Assembly: GCA_949825065.1 (NCBI GenBank)
Contig: OX463839.1
Span: 32,249,540-32,313,539 of the forward strand
Reading direction: 5' to 3'
Source: Odontocerum albicorne
Taxonomy: Eukaryota > Arthropoda > Insecta > Trichoptera > Odontoceridae
DNA: 64,000 nt
In this document: one piece after another, positions 11,801 through 26,800 of the stretch
How the letters are laid out: each line of letters begins with the position of its first letter
How positions within the stretch are numbered: position 1 is the first letter of the stretch
Position numbers and translations under genes: made by a program
Notes under the pieces: generated by a model
What the model was told of the DNA's origin: nothing
The model's database searches: none
The model's input: the letters and a program-made list of their open reading frames with translations, nothing else

Positions 11801-14800
11801 TAATTTTATTGTCGTTCTAAGACCTAGTACAAAATGATTTTTTTTATTGTAAGTGAAATTTTTATAATATCATTTAGTTCATTTTTCAATTATTAAGATG
11901 AAACATAAGCTTGTACAGATTTATTAAGTGAAAAAATACAATAAACTGCATATACGTCTGAAAGTTTGTCTGCAGACACAATGAAAATGTTCAGTTTTAG
12001 AGGTCATGGCTAGATTAAGTTGTTTAGATTTTGAAGACTATAAAGTTAGATACACGAATAATAGAAGATTGTGTGTAATGTGTATGAATGTAAAAGATAT
12101 GTATGGAGTGTTTTGGATATAATGTGAAGACTACACTGCAAGGGGCAAGACATGATGATGTATGTTAAGTAAATGATAGTTGAATTAAGTAAGTAAAAGA
12201 TAATCAAATTTAAATTATTATATATTTTTTCAGTAGTACAACAATGAAAGAGTTTGCAGCCAGCATATTATGTCCAGAGATGAGTGAAGTTATAAGGATG
12301 TTTGTGCTTCCGGCCCTGTGCAAACAGCCTATGTTTCCTTACGCATCTCTCATCTGGTGTCTCGGCTCTTTAGATGATACTAATACTAGCATTTTATATT
12401 CTTCGTGGCTTTTATATTCACTACTTTTGTTACAACCTTCAAATTTTGGTGAGTATATTTTTTTCTATTGTGAGACATAAGAACCCAAAAAAAAATGAAA
12501 CAAAAAAAAATCTTTTTACTTGTCATATTTTACAAGCTTCTATGAATTGTTTCTATATTTGTTATATATTTTTTTATCAGAATGGATAACCACATGATGT
12601 TTCATTAGTTCATAAGTTTTGTGTTTCCCTTTAAAACATTAATTTTTGATCATCAAAATTGAAGATTCCCAATTGTTCTTTATGGTAACAACAATGCAAA
12701 AATTTCTCTTATCTAGTTCTGTCAATTTTTCGAGTTAATAAGACATATCGAAAAAATAAATATTCTTATATTCCTATAAAGATATAGTGGATATTACACA
12801 TTTTTACAAAAAAATATTTTTAGCTTTGTTTCAGTTAAATATGTCCTAAAACAGAATTTTTATTTTTTCAGTTCAATCTGTGTGTGGACAAAGCATTAAT
12901 CGAAATAGTAGTTTCTTTGCCAATGCTCAAATTTTAAATTATTTATCTTTAATGTCAAGGCTAACTAAAAACCTGTGTAGTAAAGCATTACGAACATCTA
13001 GCGATGAGTCATTCTCATATAATAGTCAAGCAGGATTTGACGGAGACAGCGATAGTGATACTGATGACCAAGAAGATTTCCTCAGAAAGACTTCCACTCA
13101 AAGAGAAATGGAAATCAATACCCAGAGCATGGAGCTGCTGAATAATAGCAACAGCTGTATTCTGTACCTCTGTTCCCAAGCTGGACCCAACGATTGGAAT
13201 GAACCTGCTCTAGAACACATATCTGGGATATGTCATCATTTACTTTTGAGTCACAAGATGGCCATCCATAAATATAAGTAAGTTTTTGTTACAATTAAAT
13301 TCAATGTTACATTATTAATCTTTGTGAAGTTTGTTTTAACGTTAGTATTGAGATACAATTTTCAATATTTTTTTTTTTCATAAATACAGTATTAACAATG
13401 AAACTCAGATATAATAAGAACCAAGGGACTCAAAAAATTCTCATTATAACCTAGTTAATATTTTAAATGTTATGCATGTACATATCATCACACCATATCC
13501 ATTGCGAGGTAGGGAGAGAGAACAGATCTTGAAACTTTTCTATCCAAGTGCACTATTTTCCTCTGCACATACATAGGTCTGTAAATTTGAAACCGGAATT
13601 TTTTTATAGAAAATACACATTTATTGTATGAAAATGGTAAAAAGTATTTTATTCCAAGTATTGCCCATCGCTAGCTACACATTTTTCCCATTTCTCTGGC
13701 AATTTGTGGATGCCACACCAAAAACATTGTTGCTCTTTTGAGGCAAACCAATCATCGAGCCATTTTCGTAAGAAGTGAAGCGCTGCTCAGCAAGTGCGTG
13801 TCCCATCGATGCAAATAAGTAGTAATCAGATGGAGCCAAGTCCGGTGAGTAAGCCGCATGCGAAAGTATTTGCCAACTAAACGCCTCAATCGTTTCCTTA
13901 ACCGGTTTTGCTGTGTGCGATGGTGCATTATCATGAAGCAAAATCACTTTATGTTGCCTCTTTTGATATTCTGGTTGTTTTTCACGCAATGCTTGGTTCA
14001 AATCCATCATTTGTTGTCGGTAGCGTTCAGCATTAAAGGTTTCACCAGGTTTTAGTAGCTCATAATAGATAACACCCTTCTGATCCCACCAAACACAGAG
14101 AATTGTCTTCCGTCCATAGCGATTTGGCCTTGCAGTCGATGTCGCTGGTTTGCTTGGAGTTACCCATGATCTTTTACGCTTAGGATTCTCGAAATATATC
14201 CATTTTTCATCGCCAGTCACAATTCGATGGAGAAATGATTTTCTTTTGTACCTGGCGAGCAGTATTTCGCAAGTGGTTTTTCGGTTTTCCTGCTGTCTTT
14301 CATTCAGTTCATGTGGAACCCATTTTCCCACCTTTTGGATCTTTCCCATGGCTTTCAAACGTATGGAGACGGCTTCTCGTGTCACTTTTAATTGATAACT
14401 AGAGCCATCTATGAACAAAATTCCGGTTTCGTATTTACAGACCTGGTACATCTCTTCATGCACAATATTCTATTATTCATACTTCTAACTTTGCCTTCTT
14501 TCAAAATCTGGGCCATTTGATCCAGCCACGTTTACCTCAGTCTACCGCTTCCACACACACATTGTCCTTCTGACCTGTATACTCCCTTAGTCATTGTTTC
14601 GTTTTTCATTCTCTCCACATGTCCAAAAATTTTAAAGCTCTTTTTCATCTTAAAACATCCATTTTATCCATGCATACATTCCACCTATCAGACACTCCAC
14701 AATTTATTTTTTATATATTTTTTCTCATTTTTGCTACTTTTGATATTGCGTGATTGAATATTACGTTGCATGCTCCATTTACCATGATCCCTGTCACTAT

Positions 14801-17800
14801 CCTTCTTTTCAATGTCCCTTTCAACTCACCCATCACATGTCAACGTAATGTCCAGATAACAGAACTTATCAATCTGCTCCAGTTTCTCTGAGTTAATCCA
14901 TACATTGCATACACTTTTTATCACTTCTCTTTCTATAACCATTACCTTTGATTTTGCTACATTTATTTTCAAACCTTTTACTAGGCATCTCTCATACAGC
15001 TCAGCTTATGTGAGTGTGTGTTTGTGTGTGCGGGTGTGTGTGTGTATGTGTGTGTATATATGTATATGTGTGTATATGTATACATGTATAATTTAAACAA
15101 CCAAGGTGACATCACACATCCTTGCTTTATGTCTTTAGTAATTTTGAACTACTTAGTAAGTTATCCATTTACTCTTACACATGCACTACTCTCTTCATAC
15201 ATCGAGGCAATTGCACTTATTAATTTATCATTCATTCACACCATAATCTTTGAAAACTTCTGACAATTTTTCTCTTCTTACATGATCATACGCTTTCTTT
15301 AAGTCTACAAATGCAAAAAATATAATTTTTCCTTTATCCCAAACATTTCAGATTTTTGCATTATGTCGGAAAATATCAGATATTATCCGTAACACAAAAA
15401 TCTGGTCCATTCATCCTCTACCACCAAAAAAAGCACCTCACTTTCGTAGTACTATTTACTTCCCATACTTTCGTTTCAGTTATTCTCCTCACCCTTTTAA
15501 TCAAAATCCTTGCATACAGTTATCTACTACACTTAACCCTTTGACTGCCGGCAGGTACATGTATGGCGGTACCCAGGACGCCGCGAATTTTACGACAAAA
15601 ATAAAACCTTCTAAACATATCGTTATTGAAAGTGTAATAAAGTTTATTTATAAAACTTACCAAATAAATGAAGAGCGCGCCAGTCGTGCAGTCATTTATC
15701 CATAATCATAAAATTAATTGTTCATGGTGCAGGGTTGTCACAAAATTTGTCATAGAAAATATGAAAACTAAATTATATGTCAAAAGTAATTGTTTATGTT
15801 AGTTTAATATTAAAAGTATACACTTTATAACGTATAAAAAACTCCCCTTTACACTTTATAACGTATAAAAATTTTATAACGTATAAAAAAAATGTACATA
15901 AAAATTTGACAATGTGCGATTAGGTTCCGACACTCGTAAGCTTATAAAATAAACTAACAGATTCACAACACAGTAGGCACAATAGTAAAATTTAGCACGA
16001 AAATACACTGACAAAATGCGAAATAACTATGTCAAAACACTTTTTTTTCTCTCATAAAGTAATTATGATAAAACTTATTCAACAGAAATAAAAATCAGAA
16101 AATTCTACCGCGAAATAAGTTTCAAATATAATATGAACCGCTATACATGGAACACGAAATAAAACTGTACTCTGTAGACGAAAAATTATATACGCAAAAC
16201 ATCGATAGAAATTCGGGGATTCCTAAAAATCCCGGCTAATAAAATATATTACACAACCCTGAGCGCCATCAGTTGTTCCGACGACACAGCTCTCTTTAAT
16301 TTACGTTTAAAGTGGTAAAAACAAATTCTGTTTCAATTCTAAGTATGCAAAGATATTCTCAATAGATGTCACTATGTGTTCAATATATTTGTACATTTTA
16401 AATAATTGATTTTCTTTAGTAAAAGCCCATTTAAAACGGCGCGTCTTAAGACGTAATTTGTGTATGAGCGGCGCTCCGTTCACAGAAAATTATGCATCTT
16501 AAGACGCTTTTGGCAGTTAACCGGTTAATAAACCTATAGCTCTGTATTTATTGCACTCCATTCTAGAGCCCTTTCCCTTATACAATGGTATAATGGTTGC
16601 CTTCCTTCAGTCAGAAGGAGTGTATCCAGAGTTCCGTTTATCAAAAATACATGCATTCATTCAATCAATCCATACCCTCCATATGCAACATACTTAGGGG
16701 CCATACTATTATACCCTGCAGCCTTCCTTTTTTTCATATCCTTGTCAGCCGCTTTTATCTCCTCTAAAGTAATTTCACACATATCATCCATTTCAATAGA
16801 GCTACTTACAGTCCTATTCCTTGGAAGTATTTCTTCCATCGTTTCTTTATATATTTTATCTCTGTTATTATTGATCAATGTTTTTTCCTTCACTCGACTC
16901 ATTCCAGGAGGAATTCTAATACAGGAGCATTACAATTTACTCGAGCTTCCTGTATTTCCTTCCAGAAGATTTTAATATTTTATTAGGTGTACAAATAAGT
17001 TTCCGCCGTTTTTTATCAAAAATTGGGCATTTATTGTGAAAGAACGGAACCTCATGTTTTATTCGAAGTATTGCCCATCGCTTGCCACTACCTTTTCCCA
17101 TCTTTCTGGCAGCATACGGATACAGCGTCAGAAGAATGCTTCATCTTTTGAGGCTATCCACGAATCGACCCAATTTTTGGTATCTTCATATGATGTGAAG
17201 TGCTGCTCAGACAGGTCATGCGTCATCGATCGAAACAAGTGAAAATCAGAAGGAGCAATGTCTGGTGAATACAGCGGGTGGGGTAAAACTTCCCAATTGA
17301 TTGTTTCCAAAAAGGTTTTGACCGGCGCCGCAACATGTGGACGAGCATTATCATGCAGGAGAATAATTTTGTCGTGTCTGGAGTAGCAGTGGGCGCGCTT
17401 TTCCTCGAGTGCTCGACTCAATCTCATCAATTGTGCTCGGTAGACAGCCCCAGCAATGGTTTCGTTCGGTTTGAGCAACTCATAATACATGACACCAAGC
17501 TAATCCCACCAAATACACAACAAGAGTTTTTTTCCATGAATATTTGGCTTAGCTGTAGATGTTGAAGCATGGCCAGGGGTTCCCCATGATTTCTTCCTTT
17601 TTGGATTATCATAGTGGATCCATTTTTCATCACCAGTGACTATACGGTGCAGAAAACCCTTTCGTTTATGCCTGGCAAGCAGCATTTCACATGTGGAAAA
17701 TCGGCGTTCAACGTTTCTCGGTGTCAGTTCATATGGAACCCAATTTCCTTGTTTTTGAATCATTCCCAATGATTTCAACCTATGTGAAATTGCTTGTTGA

Positions 17801-20800
17801 GTCACTCCTAATGTAAGTGCAAGTTCTTCTTGCGTTTGGCACGAATCTTGATCCAATAATACTTCCAATTCAGCGTCTTCGTACACTTTCGGCCTTCCGC
17901 TACGTTCTTTGTCTTCGATGTCAAATTCACCGTTCTTAAACTTTTGAAACCACTCACGACAACTTCTCTCACTTAAGGCAGCCTCACCATATGCTTCTAC
18001 AAGCAATCCATGCGCCTCAGCTGCAGATTTCTTCAAATTGAAGAAGTAAATCAAAAGTTCCCGCAAATGACGCTTATTCGGCTCAAAACTTGACATTTTC
18101 GAACACAAAAAAATATGTTATACTGATAAAAATTCACTAATATTTCAAGGTCATGTTGTTGACAGATGTCCAACCTTACGATAATGACATTTTACATCTG
18201 ACAATTTTAACCATAACTTACTGGTGGCGCCAACTTTTGTCAAACGGCGGTGACTTATTTGTACACCCAATATATTTTTCAAAAAATACTCATCTATATT
18301 CTAGTAATATGAAAACTAAGCAGATTTCCACATTTTCTTAGTCATAAAAGTTTTCTTTAAACACTATTAATTTTAAGGAATTATTTTTCTTCACATCATT
18401 CAAATTTTGACCTGGTTGGTAAAGCACTTGTATTCCAGCTGAAGGCTTCAAAATACCTCATGATACCCAAAAAAGATGGTTTTCACGTACAGTCCTTTTA
18501 ACAATTTTACGTTTGGCAATAAACTGGTCAGGTTATCCTATAGTCAACCGAAATGTAATACAATATCAACATTATATATTTTATTTTTTCAGACTCATTT
18601 ACACATTGGCATTTAAACCTTGGTTCCTGCGCTCCCTCTGGTCATGGGCCAGCAATTTGGAAGTAAACTCTGTAACCGGTCCCAGTACAAGTAGCGGTTT
18701 TGTGAGTAGTTCCAGCGGGACTGCAGGGGGCCGAGGGGGAACGTTGCTTGCCTCTCTGGCCCAGGGCATGGGGGTCAGGGCAGCACGGCTGCTGCCTCCT
18801 TTGGCGACATTTTGCTCGTTATATTCTTTATTGCTAGCAACATTGCACGATGAAGAATTTGGGGAGAGAGAGTCTTCTCCTATTACAGGTGCAAATATTT
18901 ATATTCTTTCAAAGGAGCAATTTTTCATGCACAAATTTCAGTGTAAAAACATGGATTGATACTAATTCTAAACATTATTTGAATTTCAATGTTTTTTTTG
19001 CTTTCTTAAATATTAGGTATTTTTAAATAATTATTTTAAACACTCAATTACTTATTCACACCAAAAATAACTAGAGCATGCTCACATACCAAATTTTTTT
19101 TATATAAAATTATTTGGTTTTTAATATTAATAATTTCTCACAAATAAACACTTTCTCTGAGATTTTTTTATTTTCAAAATTCAAACAATTTTATTTATTT
19201 TCAAACTTAAGAATACATAGCTGTAACTGATCTACAAGTATGACTAAAATTATATCCGGTCTATTATCATGCATTTAATAAATTTAATTTTAAAAATGAG
19301 TTGATTGTCTAAAGATAACTTGCTGACAACAATTTTTTTTTTTGAGAGAACATAAACTTTCAAATACTAGTTTTTACAAATGTTTACATTGATTCAAGAA
19401 CAATAATTCTTTTATTGACTGGAAAAATAAAAAAAGTATAAATTCTACTGCATTCTTTAAATGTTTTTTTCTATTAATTTAATTCTGTGATAAATTTAAA
19501 TATCAAGATACTCTTCTCTAATTTCTCTTGATTAAAATATTTCATTGAAGACTACAACAATTTAATAATAAAGTTTTTTATTCTCAGGTGAATCTAGTAC
19601 ATTAGTGAGTCTAGTCCAAGCCTTCTCATTTTCTGAGTTGGGTCCTCTGTGTGTACTCCTAAGACAGGTCTGCACAGGTCTTATAGAGCTGGCATTTCCT
19701 GAGCAGAGGCTTAATGTTGGACAAGATTATAGGTAAGAATATAATACATAAAATGTCGTTAATTAAAACAACGATAATACGTAATTCTTATTTTTCGCCA
19801 TTTTCTTAGCCCTGAAAACAAATTTTATTTATAAATTTTACTGTTAATTCGAGAAATTGCGTAATTCGTAATGTTTTTTTCGCCAAAAAGTATTTATGAA
19901 TTCTAGCAAACGGTTTCCAGCCGTAGATAAATGTCGCGCAAATATAATTTTTTTTAGCGATTGTGTAATTTGTAATTCTGATTTTTTTGTGTAATTTGGT
20001 CCCCTGAATTTTGAATTAGGAATTGTGGAATATGGATTTTACGTATAGCTCTATCCCACATTTTTTTTAATGCTCAGGTATTGCTCCTTAAGCGTTAGAA
20101 CAAAAGATCTACACACCTATTTGTACATATACAAATTGGTAACAGAAAAAATAGCGAACCCCTTGTTAATTGTCAAACTTTTGTTCAATGTGTTAGTACC
20201 TAACAATTATTTACACCATCATTAATTAAGATTGTTGTCAATGTCATATTCACAAACTGAGCTATTAATAGTGTCACCACTCGCACACGTATCATTGTTC
20301 CTTTTGTTATTATTTTAAAGGTATGGTTGGATCAAATGAATGATATTCAGAAAGACGGAAATGTAGAAAGTCAGAGACATCGTAGAAATTGTATGGATGT
20401 AGAAGAGGATAAGGATGTGTGTCGAGATAGGAAAGTATGACACTCTGTACTCTCTGCCTACCCTGACAGGGAAATAGTGTAGTGGTATGTATGTATCTAT
20501 ACATAAAATAACACCAACACAGGCACTAATAGCTAAAAATAAAACAATTTGGCCATAGGAGTACTTCGCTACTATTAGGTTGGCAATGAACATGTTAAGA
20601 CAGATTTGCATAGAATTATAAAATGAATATCAAATACATTTTATCTTAACTTGAAATATTTCAGTATATACTATATGGTAAATGGTCTATAGTTAAAATT
20701 ACATTTTATTTATAAAATTATTTGTCTATGTTTTGAAATGTGACACTTCTGAACTTATCATTAGTCTCCATTTCGACTGCAGAATGTCAGCTTCAAATTA

Positions 20801-23800
20801 CGACAATACAGCGTTATAATTCAAAATAAAAAACAACTCTTACTCATCATATTTCGTCAAAGAACTGAATTGGAGTGTGATTATTTTTCACTATAAAGAT
20901 TTTAAAAATATCCAAAACTCATTTTACAAAGATTTTGGACTTCGAGTTAAAGGTGTCATATTATGTTATATGATTTTAATTAAATGTAACATTACAGTAT
21001 TAGCTTTAATATATCTTAACTAATTTAATTAATAGCTACTAACATATATTGCGCTCCATGATCATTAATAAAATCTTCATTAAATAGTTTGTGATCTTTT
21101 AAATTTTCGATTTATTAAATATCATTGATATAATCAATTTTTGTTTATTTTAGAAGTGCAGTTTTTGCTACTACATCTTCTGATCCAGAAGCCATCAAAT
21201 CAAGTAATGGGAAAAATTATCTCAATCAGACAACTGTTTGGGCTCACTTATTTAAGGTAATTTTTCAATAACTTTTCTTCAAGTTCTAGAAAAACATTGA
21301 GGTATCAGAAAAGTTATGTTCTATAGGAAATATAAATCGGCTGCACCTGTAATAGTCTGATTTAACACACAATTATATTAACCCTTTTAAACCCACGGGG
21401 CCGATTATCGGCCCCAACTGGTATATGCGAAAAATCCCACGGAGCCGATTATCGGCCTCAAAGTATTCATACAAGTTTTTATGTTGAATGAAATTTTTTT
21501 TATTTTTTATTAAATAGATGGTTTACAGGGAGGTGTCCACAAAAATTAGGCTTTTAAACTAAATATCAACTGAGATAAAAAATAAAATATGAACTACTGT
21601 TTTTTTGCCAAAAAATGCTTGGGATTAGCACATTTTATGCAAAATACGCTGGGATTAAAAGGGTTAAAAAACATTGGCATAGATGAATCTATTTATTGTA
21701 ATGATCAATACGAATAATTATTCCTACTTTTTAACACATTAACACGTTCACTGCGTCGAACACGGCTCCCGTGTCCATACAAATATTGCAGCCACGCGTT
21801 AAACACGGGAGTCGTGTTCATTTTATCTTTACCATGCATTGAATCGAAAATATTACGTCGCTTCAAAAGTTGACGAAAGTTATTAGCGTAACTATATACG
21901 CTTCAGTTTATGTCAGTATTTCGTGCTGGTCAGTTAGCGGCGGTTTTTTATGATATACTCATATAAAGGGTCGTTCACACATATACAAATAGAATTCGTA
22001 TGGTGAACGATTTTTTTTTTTGCAAAACATTTGTTTCGGGATTTGTTGTGTTTTATTTTTATCATGCGGTCTTACTTTTTTCTAAACTGTCATTAGTGTG
22101 GCTCATATTGAACTTTTCATTGTTGTTTTTTTTTTGTGATAATTTCCACTTTCTTCATACCCTCTGAAAATGGATCAGCCATCTTGCTCAAAGAGACCAA
22201 AAACAAATGAAAGCGATGACTCAACGGCTGATAGTAATGGCAGTGGTTTTGAGAATATTATATTCGACTACAACACAGAATGGGAATTAGAATCAGACGA
22301 TAGTGAAAATGAAATATTTTCGCAATCTATTGCGACGTCAAATATAACCCCTAAGTGGTCATATTCTAAAAAACAAGCCACGCCCATTCAATTTTCTGGA
22401 ACAGCCGGCATACAGGTGGAAATGAATAGCAAACATCCAATTGATTATTTTCACCTTATGGCAAATGACGATTTTTTTTTTTTTTTTTAATCCTCTGCAC
22501 GGATTTCTCCTGTTACACAAAGAGGGATTTACAACTTGATCATCAATCAAACAAATGCGTATGCAGTCGAAATACTAGCCCAATCAGAAGGTGATAGAAG
22601 TCGTATAAGTCAATGTAAAGACATCACAATTGAGGATTTCAAATTATGGTTGGGTATATTATTCCATACAGGAACAATTTGTTTGAGTCGTTTGAATGAT
22701 TATTGGAAGAAACACTATCTTTTCAACTTGACTGCGTTTTCACAATTTATGTCTAGGGACTGATTTTTACTTATACTTAGAGCAATGCATTTCAAATAGA
22801 CAACTCTAGTTTAGGAAAAATACAGCCGCTGATTGATTTTTTCAATCAGAGGATGCATACCATTTATTCGCCGAAAAAAAACCTTTCGATCGACGAATCA
22901 TTGGTTTTGTGGCGTGGTAGGCTTACAATATGGCAATATATAAAAGGGAAGAAATCAAAATATGGTATCAAACTCTATATGCGCGGAGTTTCTTGTGGTT
23001 TGGCTCTAAAACTTATTGTTTATGGCGGGTCAGCAGATAAGGAGTTGGGTGGCAAAGACCATACCAATAAAGTTGTCTGAAAACGAATGGAAGGAAAAAC
23101 AGGAATTGGCCATTCTGTTTTCATGGACAACTTCTATAATAGTTTCCCACTGGTAGAAACTTTATTGAGTGATAAAACATTCGTTACAGGTACACTGAGA
23201 AATAATAGGAAAGGAAATCCTGAGCAAGTTGTGAAGAAAAAATTGAAAACTGGTGAATGTGTATGCGTTACCAAGTGGAAACAGGTGTATGCATTACCAA
23301 ACAGGTGTATGCGTTACCAAGTGGAAAGACCGTCGTGACGTGCTAACTATATCATCAGAATTTGATGTTGATATAACGGACACGACCAATCGATTTGGCA
23401 AAATATGTAAGAAGCCTAAGATAATAGTTGAATATAACCACCACATGAGTGGAATTGATTATCATGATCAAATGTTGGCATATTACCCATGCCAACGTAA
23501 AACTTGACGGAGGTACAAAATATGGGTATTCATTTATTACAGACGATGCTTTTGAATGCTCATTATTTATATAATTCTGAAAATCCAAAAATGTCTTAGT
23601 ACGATTTTAGATTATCGGTTATTAAAAAATTACTCGGTCCACCTTCGCCTACCTTGCCCAAACAACCCAAGGTAAAATTTCACCTACCAAGTTGTTGTGA
23701 GAAAGATAGCAAAGGCAATACAAAAGACGGAGATGTAAATATTGCTAGAGTAATACAAAAAATCGAATAGCTTCCCTGTTTTATTGTCCCGACTGTCCAG

Positions 23801-26800
23801 GTAAGCCTGGTTTTTGTTTGGAGCCATGTTTCCGGCTATACCATGAGCAAATTTAGTCGGTTTCACAGTGTACCAGACATTATATTGTATATCCATTTGT
23901 TGCACCGAAATTTTCAAAATCGTATGCTTGTGAACTAAACAGCGTCTAAAACAATATGAAGTCATCGTTTTTTTTATGTATAATATATTGGGTCCTTACA
24001 TGTGAAATTGGCGTTTTGTTTGGGAGGAACATAAAGTTGATTTTTTTTTAATATAATATATTTATTTAATCAAAGTATGTACCATTGCTATCTATGCACT
24101 TTTGCCATCTCATAGGTAGTTCATCGATCCCTTTACTAAAAAAACCATTCGGACGGGAATCAATAAAATCTTTGAAGTCGGTTTGGACTGCCCCATCGGA
24201 GTTGAATTTTTTCCCTTGCAAGAAGTTATCCAAATTTCGAAAAAAATAGTAATCTGTTGGGGCAAGGTCCGGAGAGTACGGTGGATGTCTTAGACATTCC
24301 AATTGAAGCTCTTCTAATTTGGTAGCCGTCTGTTGTGCAGTGTGTGGTCTAGCGTTATCATGAAGCAGCAGTGGCCTAGAGCGATTAACCAGCCTCGGTT
24401 GTTTAGCAGCTAGCTTTTCCATCATGGTTTGCAGTTGCTGACAATAGACATCTGCCGTAATCGTCTGGCCAGATTTAAGAAAGCTGTAGTGAACGACACC
24501 AGCACTAGTCCACCAAACGCTCACAAGTAACTTTTTTGGAGTCAATTTTCGCTTGGGGCATGGTTTGGCTGGTTCGGCAGGGTTCAGCTATTGCGATGAG
24601 CGCTTCCGATTATCATACAGGATCCACTTTTCATCACAGGTAATGATTCGATTCAAAATCCCTTCATTATTGTGCCGGTTGAGTAATGCAACGCAGCAGT
24701 CAACGCGCGTTTGTTGATTTGCTTCACTCAATTCGTGAGGTACCCACCTTTCAAGCTTTTTCACCTTCCCAATTTGCTTCAAGTGGATTAAAACAGTTTT
24801 ATCACTAACACCGCAGCCTGCAGCTAACTCGGACGTGGTTTGCGATGGATCCGCTTCCACAATAGCCTTCAATTCTTCATTATCAACTTTGGTCTCCGGC
24901 CATCCACGGGGCTTTTTCTGCAGGTCGAAATTTCCAGAACGAAAACGTTGGAACCAAAAACGCACTGTGTTTTCTTTTGCGGCACCGTCGCCATACACAT
25001 CATTAATCCTTTGAGCCGTTTCTGCAGCACTGATGCCACGGTGGAACTCGTACTCGTAAATAACGCGATATTTCAAGTTTTCCATTTTGTAAACTGAGTG
25101 ACGCAAAGAAAAAAAACAATTGAGGTAAAAACAAATGAATTATAATTTTTGAAACACAAATACTTGAGTAAATAGCTGTATAAATTTTAATTTGGAATTC
25201 CTAACCAAAGAGAAGATATTTGAGATCAAAGTTGCCAGTACGGCAAAACGCCAATTTCATATGTAAGGACCTAATATTCATTTTTAACTAAAATATGAGG
25301 CATATCCAGAAAGTAAGTGTACTGAATTTTTGTAGGTTACAATTTTTTTTATTTAAACAAAAAAATTACGTGGTTACCGTAGTACATATGTAAGCTATTT
25401 TTTGACATAGTCGCCATTCCTCTCAATGCAGGTGGTGAAGCGGGGTATCAACTTTTTGATGCCTTCCTCGAAGTAGTTTCCCGCCAACCCCTCCGTCCAC
25501 TTCTCCACCTCTTCCTTTACCTCCTCGTCGATTGAAAACCTTTTTCCACCCATGTGCAGCTTCAGGGAGGTAAAGAGATAGTAATCTGAAGGTGCTAGGT
25601 CAGGGGAATGCGCAGGATGGTTCAGGACATCCCATTTAAACGAGGCGAGCAGTTCCGTCTGGCATTGTCGTGCAACAGGCAGACTCCCTTTGTCAGCATG
25701 CCTCTCCTCATGTTCTGAATCGCCCTCCGCAATTTTTTTAGGGTCTCACAGTATCTTGCAGAGTTGATGGTCTCCCCTTGAGGCATATATTCAATTAAAA
25801 TTATGCCTTGACAGTCCCAAAACACGGATGCCATGATTTTCTTGGCTGAAATTGTGGTTTTGAACTTTTTGGCGGAGGGTGAAGAGGTGTGACGCCACTG
25901 TTGAGACTGCCTTTTGGTTTCAGGCGTGTAGTGTGCAGCCCAAGTTTCATCTCCAGTAACGATGGAGCGGAGAAATTCATCTCCATGGAGTTTGCAGCGC
26001 CTCAAAAACTCTTGCCCGGCCTCCACTCGATTCAACTTGTGTTGGTCTGTCAGCTGTTTTGGGACCCACCTCGCGGACAGTTTCCGATATCCGAGGGTTT
26101 CTGTGATGGTTTCATGTAGTAGAGATCTGGAGATTTGCGGAAACATCGCAGAAAGTTCATCCACAGTCAATCTGCGATCGTCACGGAGCGCATTTTCGAT
26201 TTTTTTCCACAATTTCGTCAGTCACAATTGAAGGACTTCCGCTCCTCTGATCATCATGCACAGACGTACGACCGTTTTTAAACTCGCGACACCACTTGTA
26301 CACACTCGTACGATTCATAGCTTTATCACCATATGCAGTTTTCACCTCATTATAAACCTCAACCGGAGGTTTTCCCTTCCAAACGAGATAACGGATGACG
26401 CCGCGTATTTCGCACTTGGCGGGAGATTCGATTGACATTTTTCACGAAACGTGTTGTCGCGTCGACACTTCTCAACGTACTGACCTCGAACCGGTCTCGT
26501 TGCGGAGGGGAAGGGTCAGGCTACACGGGAGTGTAGCCAACATGTCGAAAATAAAATCCATCCGGTCGTGAGAGCCTCAGTACAATTACTTTCTGGATAC
26601 GCCTCGTATATATATTTACGAAATAGTTCAAAACAGGGATTATATTTTTTATAAAGCGAAAAACTTTTATTATATTAGGTCCCCACATACGAAACCGGCG
26701 TTTTGCCGTACTGGCAACTTTGATCTCAAATATCTTCTCTTTGGTTAGGAATTTCAAATTCAAATTTATACAGCTATTTACTCAAGTATTTGTGTTTCGA

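Larger units (their letters stand above)
14470..16980 (-). pseudogene. RTE-like LINE reverse transcriptase, split by a MITE
   Basis: Minus-strand reverse-transcriptase fragments in order: [20 protein letters not shown] (16700-16800), a gap caused by the MITE at 15533-16528, [10 protein letters not shown] near 15500, a palm-domain piece near 15300, [19 protein letters not shown] near 15190-15240, [11 protein letters not shown] near 14950, and FGHVERM near 14620. Many stops and frameshifts are present. The same family is seen at 49200-49970. A GT-rich microsatellite at 15009-15090 interrupts it. Confidence 0.8.

Noticed and set aside
15018..15263. 81-codon frame starting [16 protein letters not shown]
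   Set aside because: It is produced by the GT-rich microsatellite and lies over a LINE relic in the other strand.
23988..25274. Antisense frames over mariner A (for example [13 protein letters not shown])
   Set aside because: They are the reverse-strand shadow of the transposase and recur identically in all three copies.
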